From Mycobacterium sp. ACS1612 (lineage in GTDB: Bacteria; Actinomycetota; Actinomycetes; Mycobacteriales; Mycobacteriaceae): a stretch of DNA of 64,000 bases. Position 1 is the stretch's first letter. Each line of letters starts with the position of its first letter. A program made the translations under genes and the position numbers. Location of the stretch: assembly GCF_001667505.1 (NCBI RefSeq), contig NZ_LZHZ01000027.1, positions 62,001 to 126,000 of the forward strand, given 5' to 3'. Below the pieces are notes generated by a model. It had not been told where the DNA came from. It worked only from the letters and a program-made list of their open reading frames with translations, and made no database searches. Positions 44,119 through 52,743 of the stretch are shown piece after piece.

Positions 44119-45156
44119 TCAGGCCCGCTTCTGCAGCGCTTCTTGGCCAAACTGTCCGACGGCCAGTGAACCATCGGGCAGTATCAGCTCACCCGACTCG
44201 ACCCGGTTGCGCAGATAGGCGAACGTCTGCGCGGTCTGCGCGAACAGGTGCTCGCCCGCGCGCAGCGCGGGTCGCTGCTTGCCTTCCCGCGAGGCGAACT
44301 GCGGCAGGGGCTTCACCTCGGTGTGGTAGTCGACATTGAAGAACAGCGGGAACGAATAGCGTTCCTCCTTCACCTTGCGGACCCGGTGGCTGGTGGCCAC
44401 ATAGGCGCCGTTGGTCCACAGTTCCAGCATGTCGCCGATGTTGACGACGAATGTGTCCGGCAGCGGTGGCACGTCGATCCAGTCGCCCGCCCCGTTGAGC
44501 ACCTCGAGGCCGGGTGCGGTCGGCCGCAGCAGCGTGAAGCACTCGTAGTCGGTGTGGGCGCCGATGCCCTCGGCGTCGACGGCGTCGGGGTTGTAGGGGT
44601 AATGGATGAGCCGCAGCTGGCTCGGCGTCTTGGTGGCGTGCTTCGAGAACGTGTCCGGGTCTTCGCCAAGCCCCACCGCGAACGCCGACAGCAGCCGGTG
44701 ACCGACGTCGAGCACCGCTTGGTAGTACGCGGTCACCGCGTCGGCGAAGCCGGGGAGATCCGGCCAGGTGTTCGGGCCCAGCATCGGATTGCCCGCAAGG
44801 TAGTCGGGGTCGTCCGCGGGCAGATCCAGTGCCGTGTCGTAGGCCTCCTTCATCTCCGGAACGCCGGTGCCAAGTCCCTCTTCCCCACGGGGCACGTAGC
44901 CGCGGTGGCATCTGGAAAGGCCGATGTAGTAGCGCATCTTCTGCTCGAGCGGAAGCGCGAAGAACTGCTTGGTCGCAGTCAGCATGCGCTGGAACACCGC
45001 GTCGTCGACGCCGGCACCGCTGATGTAGAGGAACCCCACTTCGGCCGCGGCCTTACCCAGTTCGGCTGCCACCTGTTCGCGCTCGGCTCGGTCCTGCGAG
45101 CGCAGGCCGCTGATGTCGACCACCGGCACCGATGTGAATGACGTTGCGCCACTCAT
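44119..45156 (-). CDS. 2-oxoglutarate/Fe(II)-dependent oxygenase, isopenicillin-N-synthase family
   Basis: 345 aa. N-terminal DIOX_N part (VPVVDISGLRS...EVGFLYISGAGVD), C-terminal double-stranded beta-helix with the Fe ligands H-x-D in IGAHTDYECFTLL and the distal His in VATSHRVRKV, and the 2-oxoglutarate-binding R-x-S in EERYSFPLFF. Such enzymes hydroxylate or oxidise small molecules. It is the last gene of the ureide operon and its ATG overlaps the preceding stop (ATGA), so it probably acts on a ureide, purine or related ring (inference). Confidence 0.9.
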   Translation of the reverse strand: MSGATSFTSVPVVDISGLRSQDRAEREQVAAELGKAAAEVGFLYISGAGVDDAVFQRMLTATKQFFALPLEQKMRYYIGLSRCHRGYVPRGEEGLGTGVPEMKEAYDTALDLPADDPDYLAGNPMLGPNTWPDLPGFADAVTAYYQAVLDVGHRLLSAFAVGLGEDPDTFSKHATKTPSQLRLIHYPYNPDAVDAEGIGAHTDYECFTLLRPTAPGLEVLNGAGDWIDVPPLPDTFVVNIGDMLELWTNGAYVATSHRVRKVKEERYSFPLFFNVDYHTEVKPLPQFASREGKQRPALRAGEHLFAQTAQTFAYLRNRVESGELILPDGSLAVGQFGQEALQKRA

Positions 45157-45668
45157 AGCTTCACATCTCCTTCGCTGTCCTCGATGTGCCGCCGGACACC
45201 GTTGGCCACCAGCTCACCATCTGATATGCGCGGATTCATGGCCGCCCACTGCGAGTCGCCGACCGCGCCGAGCACCACACCGCGACGGTCCGCCCATCCG
45301 AACATGTCACCGGCGCACACCAAGATGGCGTCGGTCGCGAACACCGCCCAATTCGGCGTGGTTTCGCCGTCTTGCCGGACCCAGTGTTCGACGTAGGGTT
45401 CGTGCACTCCCTCTTCGATCAATATGTCGTTGTCCCAACGCATCCGGCCCGCATCGGGATACGGGCCTGGTGGTTCGACGTCGATCAGCCGCTGCCACTC
45501 GAAAACGTCGTCGCGCTGACTGAGCCTGCCGGCGAAACCCCTGGTGTCCACGTACCCGGTGCTGCCCTGCAGCCACGCGACACCCGCGCTGGTGTCACGC
45601 GCCCCGTCGCGGTCGATCAGCAGGGTGCGCCGCCACAGTCCGCTGCAATTCGCCATCAGGACGGTCAC
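45153..45668 (-). CDS. Uncharacterised protein of the ureide operon
   Basis: 171 aa from GTG 45668; overlaps allantoicase by 4 nt upstream and the oxygenase by 4 nt downstream. I do not recognise a domain. It is rich in Trp, Asp and Gly and looks all-beta (SGLWRRTLLIDRDGARD, VAWLQGSTGYVDTRGFAG, RMRWDNDILIEEG, HWVRQDGETTPNWAVFA). This pattern of repeated W-containing strands resembles lipocalin/calycin-like barrels, so a small-molecule binding or isomerase role is possible. No signal peptide or membrane segment. Alternative start ATG 45659 has a poorer context. Confidence 0.8.
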   Translation of the reverse strand: MTVLMANCSGLWRRTLLIDRDGARDTSAGVAWLQGSTGYVDTRGFAGRLSQRDDVFEWQRLIDVEPPGPYPDAGRMRWDNDILIEEGVHEPYVEHWVRQDGETTPNWAVFATDAILVCAGDMFGWADRRGVVLGAVGDSQWAAMNPRISDGELVANGVRRHIEDSEGDVKL

Positions 45669-46669
45669 GCTGAGTCCTCCCACATCGTCTTCAACAATTC
45701 GACGCCGCGGCCGGTGGGTCTGCCGAACGCGCGTACCCGCGCAAGGCCGCCGTCCGGATACGCCTGCACGCGCAGCGCCGTGATGTCGGTGGCGTCGGTG
45801 ACGAAGATCTGGCGGGCGTCGGCCGCGATGCGGGTGCGAGCCAGCACCTCGACGTCGAAAGGCACCAGCGTCCACCCGGTTTCGCCGCACGGCTGGGCGG
45901 TGCTGCCCAGCACCGACACTTCAGGTGAGGCGTTGAACACGAACCGGCTGGTGTCGATCTCGATGCGCTGCAGATCGGCGGGCACCGCGAACGAGATCAT
46001 CACGGCGTCGTGGGTGTCGGGGCCGACATCGCGGCGCCGCCTGGTCTCCCAGCCGTCACCCATCGTCCGCGGGCGGTCCGGTGCGATCAGCGATGCCGCG
46101 TCGGAATAGAAGCTGTCAGAGGACCATTCGACGCGCCCGCCCTGTTCGAGGCCAGACACTTCGACGGTGACGTCCGACCACAGCGCCGGATCGGGGATCA
46201 CGGTGCCGAAGGCCCGCAACCGCGCGACTCCGCCGTCGGAATCCAGGTGCAACCGCAGGTGTGTGTAGCGCCGTCGGTCGTCGACGGCGAACAGGTTGCG
46301 CGAATCCGGTTTGAGCGCGGCCCGCTCGACGACGGTGGTCCACCGCACGTCCCCGGCGGTGGGATCGCTGACCGTGTCCAGGATGCACGCCTCGATGCGG
46401 CATCCGGTCGGGTGATTGCCTGAGAAGAACCGGGTGTCGACGTCGATTGCGCGCAGTCGTCCCCCGACGCCGAGACGCACGATCACCCAGTCGCCGTCGC
46501 TGTGCCTGCGCGTCTCCCACCCGTCGACCACTTCACCGCGCAGATCGAAAGTGCCTGGTACGAAAGCGGGTTCGGTCGGCTCGATCAGCCGTTCCTTGAA
46601 CCCGAACGATTCGTCGCTGGCGGCGACGACGCTGCCGCCGAGGGCACGCGAGGCCAAATCCACGTTCAT
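45665..46669 (-). CDS. alc: Allantoicase
   Basis: 334 aa. Hydrolyses allantoate to ureidoglycolate and urea. Two tandem allantoicase repeats are clear: VVDGWETRRHSDGDWVIVRL with TRFFSGNHPTGCRIEA, and MGDGWETRRRRDVGPDTHDA with SRFVFNASPEVSV; each is followed by a HLRLHLDSDGGVARLRAFG / ALRVQAYPDGGLARVRAFG strand. Length is normal for the family. Both ends overlap neighbours by 4 nt, so it is in the middle of one translation-coupled set with the racemase and allantoinase. Confidence 0.95.
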   Translation of the reverse strand: MNVDLASRALGGSVVAASDESFGFKERLIEPTEPAFVPGTFDLRGEVVDGWETRRHSDGDWVIVRLGVGGRLRAIDVDTRFFSGNHPTGCRIEACILDTVSDPTAGDVRWTTVVERAALKPDSRNLFAVDDRRRYTHLRLHLDSDGGVARLRAFGTVIPDPALWSDVTVEVSGLEQGGRVEWSSDSFYSDAASLIAPDRPRTMGDGWETRRRRDVGPDTHDAVMISFAVPADLQRIEIDTSRFVFNASPEVSVLGSTAQPCGETGWTLVPFDVEVLARTRIAADARQIFVTDATDITALRVQAYPDGGLARVRAFGRPTGRGVELLKTMWEDSA

Positions 46670-47418
46670 CCTGGCAATCCCAGGGCCGTCGACAACGGCC
46701 AGTGGCTACGCGGGTTGTCCGGCCCGGCCGCGTGCGCGCCGACCTTACTGGTGCTCAGTCCGAGTCCGGCCAGCGCCTGTGCCAATGCCACCGCCGCAGC
46801 CACCCCGTCGACCGCGGGCACGCCGAGCTTGGCGGTGATCGCCGCCGTGACACCCGCCATCCCGGCGCACCCGAGACACACCACGTCCGCGCCGTCTTCG
46901 CTGATCGCCTTGGCCGCCTCGTCGACGATCGCCGCAACGGCGGCAGCGGGGTCCGCATCCACCTCTGCGATGCCCAGCCCGCATGCCCGCACCGACGCGC
47001 AGTGCGCATCCAGTCCGGCGAGCTTCAACCTGTCCTCGATCGGCGGGATCGATCGGGCCAGCGTCGTCACCACCGAGAAGCGCCTGCCGATCAGATGGGC
47101 GACGTGCGCGGCCGCCTCGGCGATGTCGAGCACCGGCACGGACAGCATTTCCTGCAAGGCGTCCTTGCCGTGCTCGCCGAACCCGGCGAGAATCACCGCC
47201 TGATAATCGAATTCGCCCGCGGCCAGCATGGTGGCCACCAGGTCCATCACTGCGACCGCGGACAGATAACTCTCGGCCGCCGAGTCGATCGCCGCGGCGC
47301 CGAAGCGCGGATGGCGGGTGACGATCTCGGTGTCGACGGCGGCGACGGCGGCCGCGGCCGCGGCGATCTCGGCTGTCATCGTGTCCGACGTGTTGGGGTT
47401 GAGCAGCAGGATCTTCAC
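46666..47418 (-). CDS. Asp/Glu/hydantoin racemase-superfamily protein (allantoin racemase-like)
   Basis: 250 aa. N-terminus MKILLLNPNTSDTMTAEIA is typical of hydantoin/allantoin racemases (HyuE, HpxA). The second catalytic cysteine is present (VVCLGCAGMAG). At the first catalytic position, where the family normally has A-C-F-G-D, this protein has LAGFGEHG, i.e. Gly replaces Cys. A two-base racemase mechanism would be impaired; it might instead act as a one-base decarboxylase or lyase, or rely on another residue. Located between allantoinase and allantoicase. Confidence 0.85.
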   Translation of the reverse strand: MKILLLNPNTSDTMTAEIAAAAAAVAAVDTEIVTRHPRFGAAAIDSAAESYLSAVAVMDLVATMLAAGEFDYQAVILAGFGEHGKDALQEMLSVPVLDIAEAAAHVAHLIGRRFSVVTTLARSIPPIEDRLKLAGLDAHCASVRACGLGIAEVDADPAAAVAAIVDEAAKAISEDGADVVCLGCAGMAGVTAAITAKLGVPAVDGVAAAVALAQALAGLGLSTSKVGAHAAGPDNPRSHWPLSTALGLPG

Positions 47419-48713
47419 GCCGGCTGGCCCACCCTTTCGTAGATGAGCTGGCCCGCGAGCCAGGTCTGCAGCGCGGCGCCGCGGAGCACGGCGCCGTCGT
47501 AGGGCGTCACGGCGTGCCGGTGCCGCAGTGATCCGGCGTCCACGGTCTGTTCGGCATCGGGGTCAAACACGCAGAGATCAGCCCGCTGCCCGACGGCGAT
47601 CCGTCCCCTGTCCTCGAAACCGGCGAGGGTCGCGGGTGTTTGGGACATCCACCGGCTCAGGTCAGCGAGGCCGAATCCGCGTCTCGCGGCCTGCGTCCAT
47701 ACGGCGCGCGGGCCGACCTCCAGCGAGCTGATGCCACCGAACGCCGCGCCGAAGTCACCGTCGGCCTTCATCGACGGCGCGCACGGCGAGTGGTCGGACA
47801 CGATCATGTCCAGCACCCCATCGGCAACGCCCTGCCACAGCAGTTCGCGGTTGTCCGAGTCGCGGATCGGTGGACAGGCCGCGAACTGCGTTGCGCCGTC
47901 GGGGATGTCCTCGGCGGCGAACGTCAGGTAGTGCGGGCAGGTTTCGGCGGTGACGGGCAACCCGGACCTCTTGGCGTCGGCCAACACCGGCAGCGAACGT
48001 GCGCTCGACACGTGCACCACATGCATCAGGGCGCCGGTGCGCCTGGCGGTGTCGACAACCAGTTCGACCGCCTCCTGTTCGCATGTGTCCGGCCGCGACG
48101 ACAGGAACGACGCATAACGGCGGCCACCCGGTGCCGGGCTGTGCGCGACGAGGTGTCCGCTTTCGGCATGCACCAGCAGCACCGAGTCCAAGGCCGCGAC
48201 GTGTGCGGCGGCGCTACGGAACTCGTCGGTGTTCAGAGGCGGAAAGTCTGGGTTACCCGAATCGGCGAGAAAGCACTTGAAGCCGCGCACACCGGCGTCG
48301 AGAAGACCGGCGAGATCGTCCGCGTTGCCAGGCACCACACCGCCCCAGAACGCGACGTCGACCTCGCAGTTGCCCTGTGCGGCTTGACGTTTGCGATCCA
48401 GCGCCGTGACCGTGGTGGTCACCGGATCACTGTCGAGGGGCATGTCGACGACTGTGGTGATGCCTGCGGCCGCGGCGGCCGACGTCGCCGTGTCGAAACC
48501 TTCCCAGTCCGTGCCGGGATCGTTGATGTGCACATGGGTGTCGACGAAGCCCGCCATCAGCACCGTCGACTCGGCCAACCGGATCTGCTTGGCCGCCGGG
48601 AATTCGGCGTCGATCGCCTCGATTGCCGCGATCACGCCGTCGGAAACCGCGACCGCCGCCGCGCGGATCTGCCCGTCGACCACCGCCCTCTGCGCGCGGA
48701 AGACCTGGTCCAC
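47415..48713 (-). CDS. allB: Allantoinase
   Basis: 432-aa cyclic amidohydrolase opening the allantoin ring to allantoate. Metal ligands: DTHVHIND (H60, H62), carboxylated lysine in GFKCFLADSG, LLVHAES, HVVHVSS and the aspartate in VSDHSPC. GTG 48713 overlaps the previous gene's stop by one base (TAGTG), which is better supported than an open frame to 48755. Overlaps the racemase gene by 4 nt. A related dihydropyrimidinase function is possible, but adjacent allantoicase favours allantoinase. Confidence 0.94.
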   Translation of the reverse strand: MDQVFRAQRAVVDGQIRAAAVAVSDGVIAAIEAIDAEFPAAKQIRLAESTVLMAGFVDTHVHINDPGTDWEGFDTATSAAAAAGITTVVDMPLDSDPVTTTVTALDRKRQAAQGNCEVDVAFWGGVVPGNADDLAGLLDAGVRGFKCFLADSGNPDFPPLNTDEFRSAAAHVAALDSVLLVHAESGHLVAHSPAPGGRRYASFLSSRPDTCEQEAVELVVDTARRTGALMHVVHVSSARSLPVLADAKRSGLPVTAETCPHYLTFAAEDIPDGATQFAACPPIRDSDNRELLWQGVADGVLDMIVSDHSPCAPSMKADGDFGAAFGGISSLEVGPRAVWTQAARRGFGLADLSRWMSQTPATLAGFEDRGRIAVGQRADLCVFDPDAEQTVDAGSLRHRHAVTPYDGAVLRGAALQTWLAGQLIYERVGQPA

Positions 48714-49519
48714 TAGGCGAATCTGTCGTGGAAGTGGCGGGTCAGCTCGGGCCACACGTGCGGGTCGTGACCGGGAATCAGCTGATAACCCTTTTCCTGG
48801 GCCAACTTCTTGAGCCTGCGGATCGGTTCGATGGTCTCCTCCGGTTCCACTCCGATGTAACCGCCGATCGCCAGTTCGTGTTCGATGTTCTCGGTCAGAT
48901 CGGCGGCGTCGAAGGCGAACACGAAGCCGTCGCCGCCCACCGATTCGTCGAGTTCGACCACGAAGCTCTGATGCCCCGGCGTGTGCCCGTAGGTGGGCAC
49001 CGCGGTGATGCCCGGTGCGATCTCGGCTTCGCCGTCAGCCAGTTGCCATTCGATCCGCGGGTCGTCGAAGTCGATCCTTGCAATGGCGTTGTGCTCGGGC
49101 TCCGGATGGTTCGAGAGCCCGTATTCCAGTTCGCGCCGCTGGGCGTGCACTGGAACCTTGCCTGCGAACAATTTCAGTCCGCCCGCATGGTCGTGGTGAA
49201 GGTGGCTCACCGCGACCGTGTGGATGTCGTCGAAGTCGATACCGATGTCGTGCAGTGACTGTTCGATCGGCTCACCGGGACCCGGCAGCACCGGGATGTA
49301 CTCGACCGACGGATAGAACCGCCGGTACAGCGCCGGATCCCGGATCAGCGCGGTGTTGAAACCGGTGTCGAGCAGTACCCAGCCGCCGTCGGTCTGCAGC
49401 AGCACACCAGGCACCGGTTCGCGCAACCTCTCCCCGGCAGGAGTGCCGTATACCGAGACGGCTTTGGGCAACTCCTCCCAGCCGAGTGTCAGCAGGACGA
49501 TCCGATGTACTTTTCCCAT
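48713..49519 (-). CDS. Metallo-beta-lactamase-fold hydrolase (N-acyl homoserine lactonase family)
   Basis: 268 aa. Metal site HLHHDHAGGL (H-x-H-x-D-H), TYGHTPGHQSF, FAFDAADL and LIPGHDP complete a di-zinc centre as in AiiA-type lactonases. In this operon it could open a lactone or cyclic amide intermediate rather than act in quorum quenching (inference). ATG 49519 lies 6 nt after a TAGGGT box placed at the end of the lipoprotein gene. Confidence 0.9.
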   Translation of the reverse strand: MGKVHRIVLLTLGWEELPKAVSVYGTPAGERLREPVPGVLLQTDGGWVLLDTGFNTALIRDPALYRRFYPSVEYIPVLPGPGEPIEQSLHDIGIDFDDIHTVAVSHLHHDHAGGLKLFAGKVPVHAQRRELEYGLSNHPEPEHNAIARIDFDDPRIEWQLADGEAEIAPGITAVPTYGHTPGHQSFVVELDESVGGDGFVFAFDAADLTENIEHELAIGGYIGVEPEETIEPIRRLKKLAQEKGYQLIPGHDPHVWPELTRHFHDRFA

Positions 49520-49523
49520 CGGA

Positions 49524-51104
49524 TCACCCTACGGACAGCGCAGCGATCCGCAGCGAGTTCGGGTTCGACAGCGCATGCGCCTGCTCGACGCCCTTCAACC
49601 ACGGCTGGGCGACGACGAAGTCGTCGGTGTCGGCGATGTTCAGCCAGCATCCGGTTTCCTCGGCCGCCGCGCCCGCATCGGAGAAGGGCTGCGGTGCACC
49701 GGTCGGCAACCCTTGGGCCAGAGCGGCACTCACCCGCGGCGACGAGCAACCCAGGTAGTTGATCCCACCGTCCTTGTCCCAGGAGATGTGGCCCCACGTG
49801 TAGGGCGTCGGTGAATCGGGCCACACCGGGTTGACCATGATCTCCGGCGCTGCCTGCATGTCGGTGCCGATCCAGCCGTAGATCTCCGAGGTCGGGTAGC
49901 CCTGCACCTTGACGGTCAGACCCGCCGCCGCGAGTTGCGTCTGGATCAAGTTACTAATCAGCTGCATGTCGGGGTTGCTGGTGTCGTAGCCGACGGTGAT
50001 CGCCTTCTGGTCCGGCGGCAGTCCGGCTGCGATCTTGGTCAACGCCGAGGGGTCGTGATGCAGGTTCTGCTTGGCGAAGTCGGCGGCGAGCACGTACGGC
50101 GGGTACATCTGGGCGCCGATCTTGCCGCGACCGAAGTACGTCTGCTTGACCAACTGGTCGACGTCGATGGTGTCCAGCGTTGCGGTTCTGGTGGCCTGGT
50201 CCTTCATGATGCCCTTGTTCGGGTTGACGTAGAGGAAGCTGGCCATCATCGTCGGCAGCGAGTAGTGCGAGAACTTCGGATTGTTGATGTACTGCTCGAC
50301 CGCCGAGGACGGCAGGTCATGCAGTATCGCGGCCAATTGCCCGTTGTTGAATTGCAATTGCTGCGCGGAGCTGTCGGTGATCACCGGCATCTCCACCTTC
50401 TCGAAGTACGGCTTGGGTCCCCAGTAGTCAGGGAAAGACGCCATCGAATAGTGCGAACCCACCTGCGCGTCGGTCAGCGTGTACGGCCCGGTGCCGAGGT
50501 CATGGGTGGTCAGGTAGTTCTGCGCGAAGTCGCTGCCGCCGAACTTCTGCAAACCGGTCGGGCTCAACATCCGGGGGCCGTACGCCGAGGCGAGGTAGTC
50601 GAGGAACTCGAAATTGGGTGACTTCAACGTGATCGTGACGCCGTAATCGCCTTGTGTGGTAACCGATTCGATGTTCTTGACCATATATGCGGGTCCGCCG
50701 TTGACGGCCAGCCTACGGTCGAACGACGCCTTCACCGCGTCCGCTTTGAACGGTGTCCCGTCGTGGAATTTCACGCCCTCGCGCAGCTTGAGGGTGAACA
50801 CCTTGTTGTCGGGCGACGTTTTCCACTCGGTGGCCAGCAGCGGTTCCAATTCCCGCTTGTCGGTGCCCCCCTTGTACTGCAGCAGACCCTCGTACAGGTT
50901 GGTCGTCAGCAGCAGGCCCTGACCCGCGTAGTAGACGTCGGGGTCCGGCGGCTGGCCGGGGTCCTGGAGGAAGGACAGGTGCAGCACCTTGTCGGTGGGT
51001 GCGGCGTTGGGTGTGGTCGAGCCGGAATCCGAACCACCACAGGCGGACAGGGCCAACACCGCGGCGGCACCGGCCGCGGCGAAAGCCAGTAGTCGCTTCT
51101 TCAT
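49524..51104 (-). CDS. ABC transporter substrate-binding lipoprotein (family 5)
   Basis: 526 aa. Lipoprotein signal with lipobox LALSACGG (Cys about 22). SBP_bac_5 features: NLYEGLLQYKGG, WKTSPDNKVFTLKLREGVKF HDGTPFKADAVKASFDRR. Captures a peptide-like or other small solute outside the membrane and delivers it to the two permeases encoded upstream. Its ATG overlaps the isochorismatase stop and has AAGGAG before it. Given the enzymes downstream, a ureide or hydantoin-like substrate is inferred. Confidence 0.93.
   Translation of the reverse strand: MKKRLLAFAAAGAAAVLALSACGGSDSGSTTPNAAPTDKVLHLSFLQDPGQPPDPDVYYAGQGLLLTTNLYEGLLQYKGGTDKRELEPLLATEWKTSPDNKVFTLKLREGVKFHDGTPFKADAVKASFDRRLAVNGGPAYMVKNIESVTTQGDYGVTITLKSPNFEFLDYLASAYGPRMLSPTGLQKFGGSDFAQNYLTTHDLGTGPYTLTDAQVGSHYSMASFPDYWGPKPYFEKVEMPVITDSSAQQLQFNNGQLAAILHDLPSSAVEQYINNPKFSHYSLPTMMASFLYVNPNKGIMKDQATRTATLDTIDVDQLVKQTYFGRGKIGAQMYPPYVLAADFAKQNLHHDPSALTKIAAGLPPDQKAITVGYDTSNPDMQLISNLIQTQLAAAGLTVKVQGYPTSEIYGWIGTDMQAAPEIMVNPVWPDSPTPYTWGHISWDKDGGINYLGCSSPRVSAALAQGLPTGAPQPFSDAGAAAEETGCWLNIADTDDFVVAQPWLKGVEQAHALSNPNSLRIAALSVG
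49526..49531 (-). promoter_or_regulatory. -10 box, internal leaderless promoter of the catabolic half
   Basis: TAGGGT on the minus strand, 6 nt (GATCCG) before ATG 49519; it overlaps the final codons of the binding-protein gene. Could give the six enzyme genes separate basal expression. Confidence 0.5.
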
Positions 51105-51730
51105 TGGGTTGCTCCTTCGAGGACAGGTTGTGCGAGTTGGTGGGCGGCAAAGGCCGCGAGGATTTCTTCGGTGGTGCGGCAGGCACCGGTCTGCAGGTAC
51201 TCCATGGCGGCCAGCGCCGCGTCGTGCAGGTATTGAGACGACCCGCCGACACAGTCGGTCACCACTCGCACGTAGTAGTCGCGCTGGTGGGCGTCGGCGA
51301 ACGTGTAGTGCACGCAGACATCGGTCAACCCGCCGATCAGGATCAGCGTCGAGGCCCGCAGGCCGCGCAGCACGATCTCGAAATCCGTTCCGATGAAACC
51401 GGAATAGCGCCGCTTGACGATGTGGAATTCGTCAGGTTGCGGTTGCAGTTCGAGGTCGGTGCCGGGTTGGCCTTCGACGCAGTGCACACCTTCGGTGCCG
51501 TCGAGTTCGCGACCGAAGTCGACCCCGCTGGGGCGGTGCACCTCCTGGAAGAACACGACGGGGATGCCGGCGGTGCGCGCCGCGGCGACCAGTTTCTCGG
51601 CACGCGCTACCCGCTCGGCATGTCCGGGCATGTGCGGTATGCCCACTTCCGACACGGGCATGGCGCCGCTTCGCTGGATGTCGACGACTACCAGCACGGG
51701 GTTGCCGACGATCAGTGGCTGTGTTGGCAC
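51101..51730 (-). CDS. Isochorismatase-family cysteine hydrolase
   Basis: 209 aa. Catalytic triad Asp (D17 in VLVVVDIQ), Lys (IVKRRYSGF) and Cys (GGLTDVCVHYT). The family includes N-carbamoylsarcosine amidase and ureidoacrylate hydrolase, which cleave carbamoyl amides. In a ureide operon it is a good candidate for removing a carbamoyl group. GTG 51730 directly abuts the permease TAG, with GGAGGAGG as ribosome site. Confidence 0.9.
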   Translation of the reverse strand: MPTQPLIVGNPVLVVVDIQRSGAMPVSEVGIPHMPGHAERVARAEKLVAAARTAGIPVVFFQEVHRPSGVDFGRELDGTEGVHCVEGQPGTDLELQPQPDEFHIVKRRYSGFIGTDFEIVLRGLRASTLILIGGLTDVCVHYTFADAHQRDYYVRVVTDCVGGSSQYLHDAALAAMEYLQTGACRTTEEILAAFAAHQLAQPVLEGATQ

Positions 51731-52735
51731 CTAACCTCCTCCTACCGCGATTCGTGGGTCGGCCGCCGCCTGCAAGAGGTCGACCGCCGTGTTGATGGCG
51801 ACGTAGAGCACGCCCAACGTCAAGGTGACGCCCGCGATCGCGGGGAAGTCGGCGACGGGGATGCTTTGCGCGATGTATTGCCCGATGCCGGGCCAGCCGA
51901 AGACCTGCTCGACCACCAGCACACCCGAGAACATCAGCCCCACCTGGAGCCCCGTCATCGCCAGTGCGCCGCCGACGCAGTTGCGCAGCACATGGCCGAA
52001 CATGATGCGGCCCTCCGAAAGGCCCTTGGCGCGAGCGGTTCTCGCGTAGTCACTGTCGATGTCGGTGAGCAGACTGGACCGCAGGACACGACCGATCGCC
52101 ACCGCCGGGCCGAGGGCGATCACCACGGCGGGTAGGATGAGGTGGTGCAGCGCGTCGCTCACCACGTCGAACCGCCCTGCGAGTAGCCCGTCGACCGTGA
52201 GCAACCCGGTCGGTCCCGTCGGCGGATTCGGCACGCTGATGCGTCCGTTGGCGGGCACCCATCCGAGCTTCTGGTAGAAGACGATCAACCCGAGGATGCC
52301 GAGCAGGAACATCGGTGCGGATGCTCCGGTGAACAACACGGCCCGCAATACGGAGGCGCCGGGCCACTTCAACGTCGTGCCGAAGGCCAGCAGCGCTGCC
52401 AAAAACAGCGCGAGGCCGAGACCGCAGAGCGCCAATTCCAGTGTGGCGGGGAAGAAGTCGCCCAGATCGCTGCTTACCGCGTGCCGGGTGCGGTAGGACT
52501 GCCCGAGGTTGCCTTGCACCGCGCTGGTCAGGTAGTGCCAGAACTGGTTGATCATCGGCTGGTCGAGGCCGAGCGCATGTCGGCGGGCAGCCACGGCATC
52601 GGCCGAGGCGTTCGCCCCCAGCTGGGCCTTCACCGGATCCAGCGGTGAGATGTGCTGCAGCACAAACATGACCGCGATCAACGCGACCAGAATGGCCGCC
52701 ATCGCGAGCACCCGGTACAGGATGAATTTCTGCAT
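51731..52735 (-). CDS. ABC transporter permease (DppB type)
   Basis: 334 aa, six hydrophobic segments beginning FILYRVLAMAAILVALIAVM. The periplasmic loop after TM1 (ISPLDPVKAQLGANASADAV) and the EAA-type loop DYARTARAKGLSEGRIMFGHVLRN identify a DppB/OppB permease. ATG 52735 preferred; GTG 52741 is possible. Pairs with the next gene. Confidence 0.93.
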   Translation of the reverse strand: MQKFILYRVLAMAAILVALIAVMFVLQHISPLDPVKAQLGANASADAVAARRHALGLDQPMINQFWHYLTSAVQGNLGQSYRTRHAVSSDLGDFFPATLELALCGLGLALFLAALLAFGTTLKWPGASVLRAVLFTGASAPMFLLGILGLIVFYQKLGWVPANGRISVPNPPTGPTGLLTVDGLLAGRFDVVSDALHHLILPAVVIALGPAVAIGRVLRSSLLTDIDSDYARTARAKGLSEGRIMFGHVLRNCVGGALAMTGLQVGLMFSGVLVVEQVFGWPGIGQYIAQSIPVADFPAIAGVTLTLGVLYVAINTAVDLLQAAADPRIAVGGG

Positions 52736-52743
52736 GCCCACGC

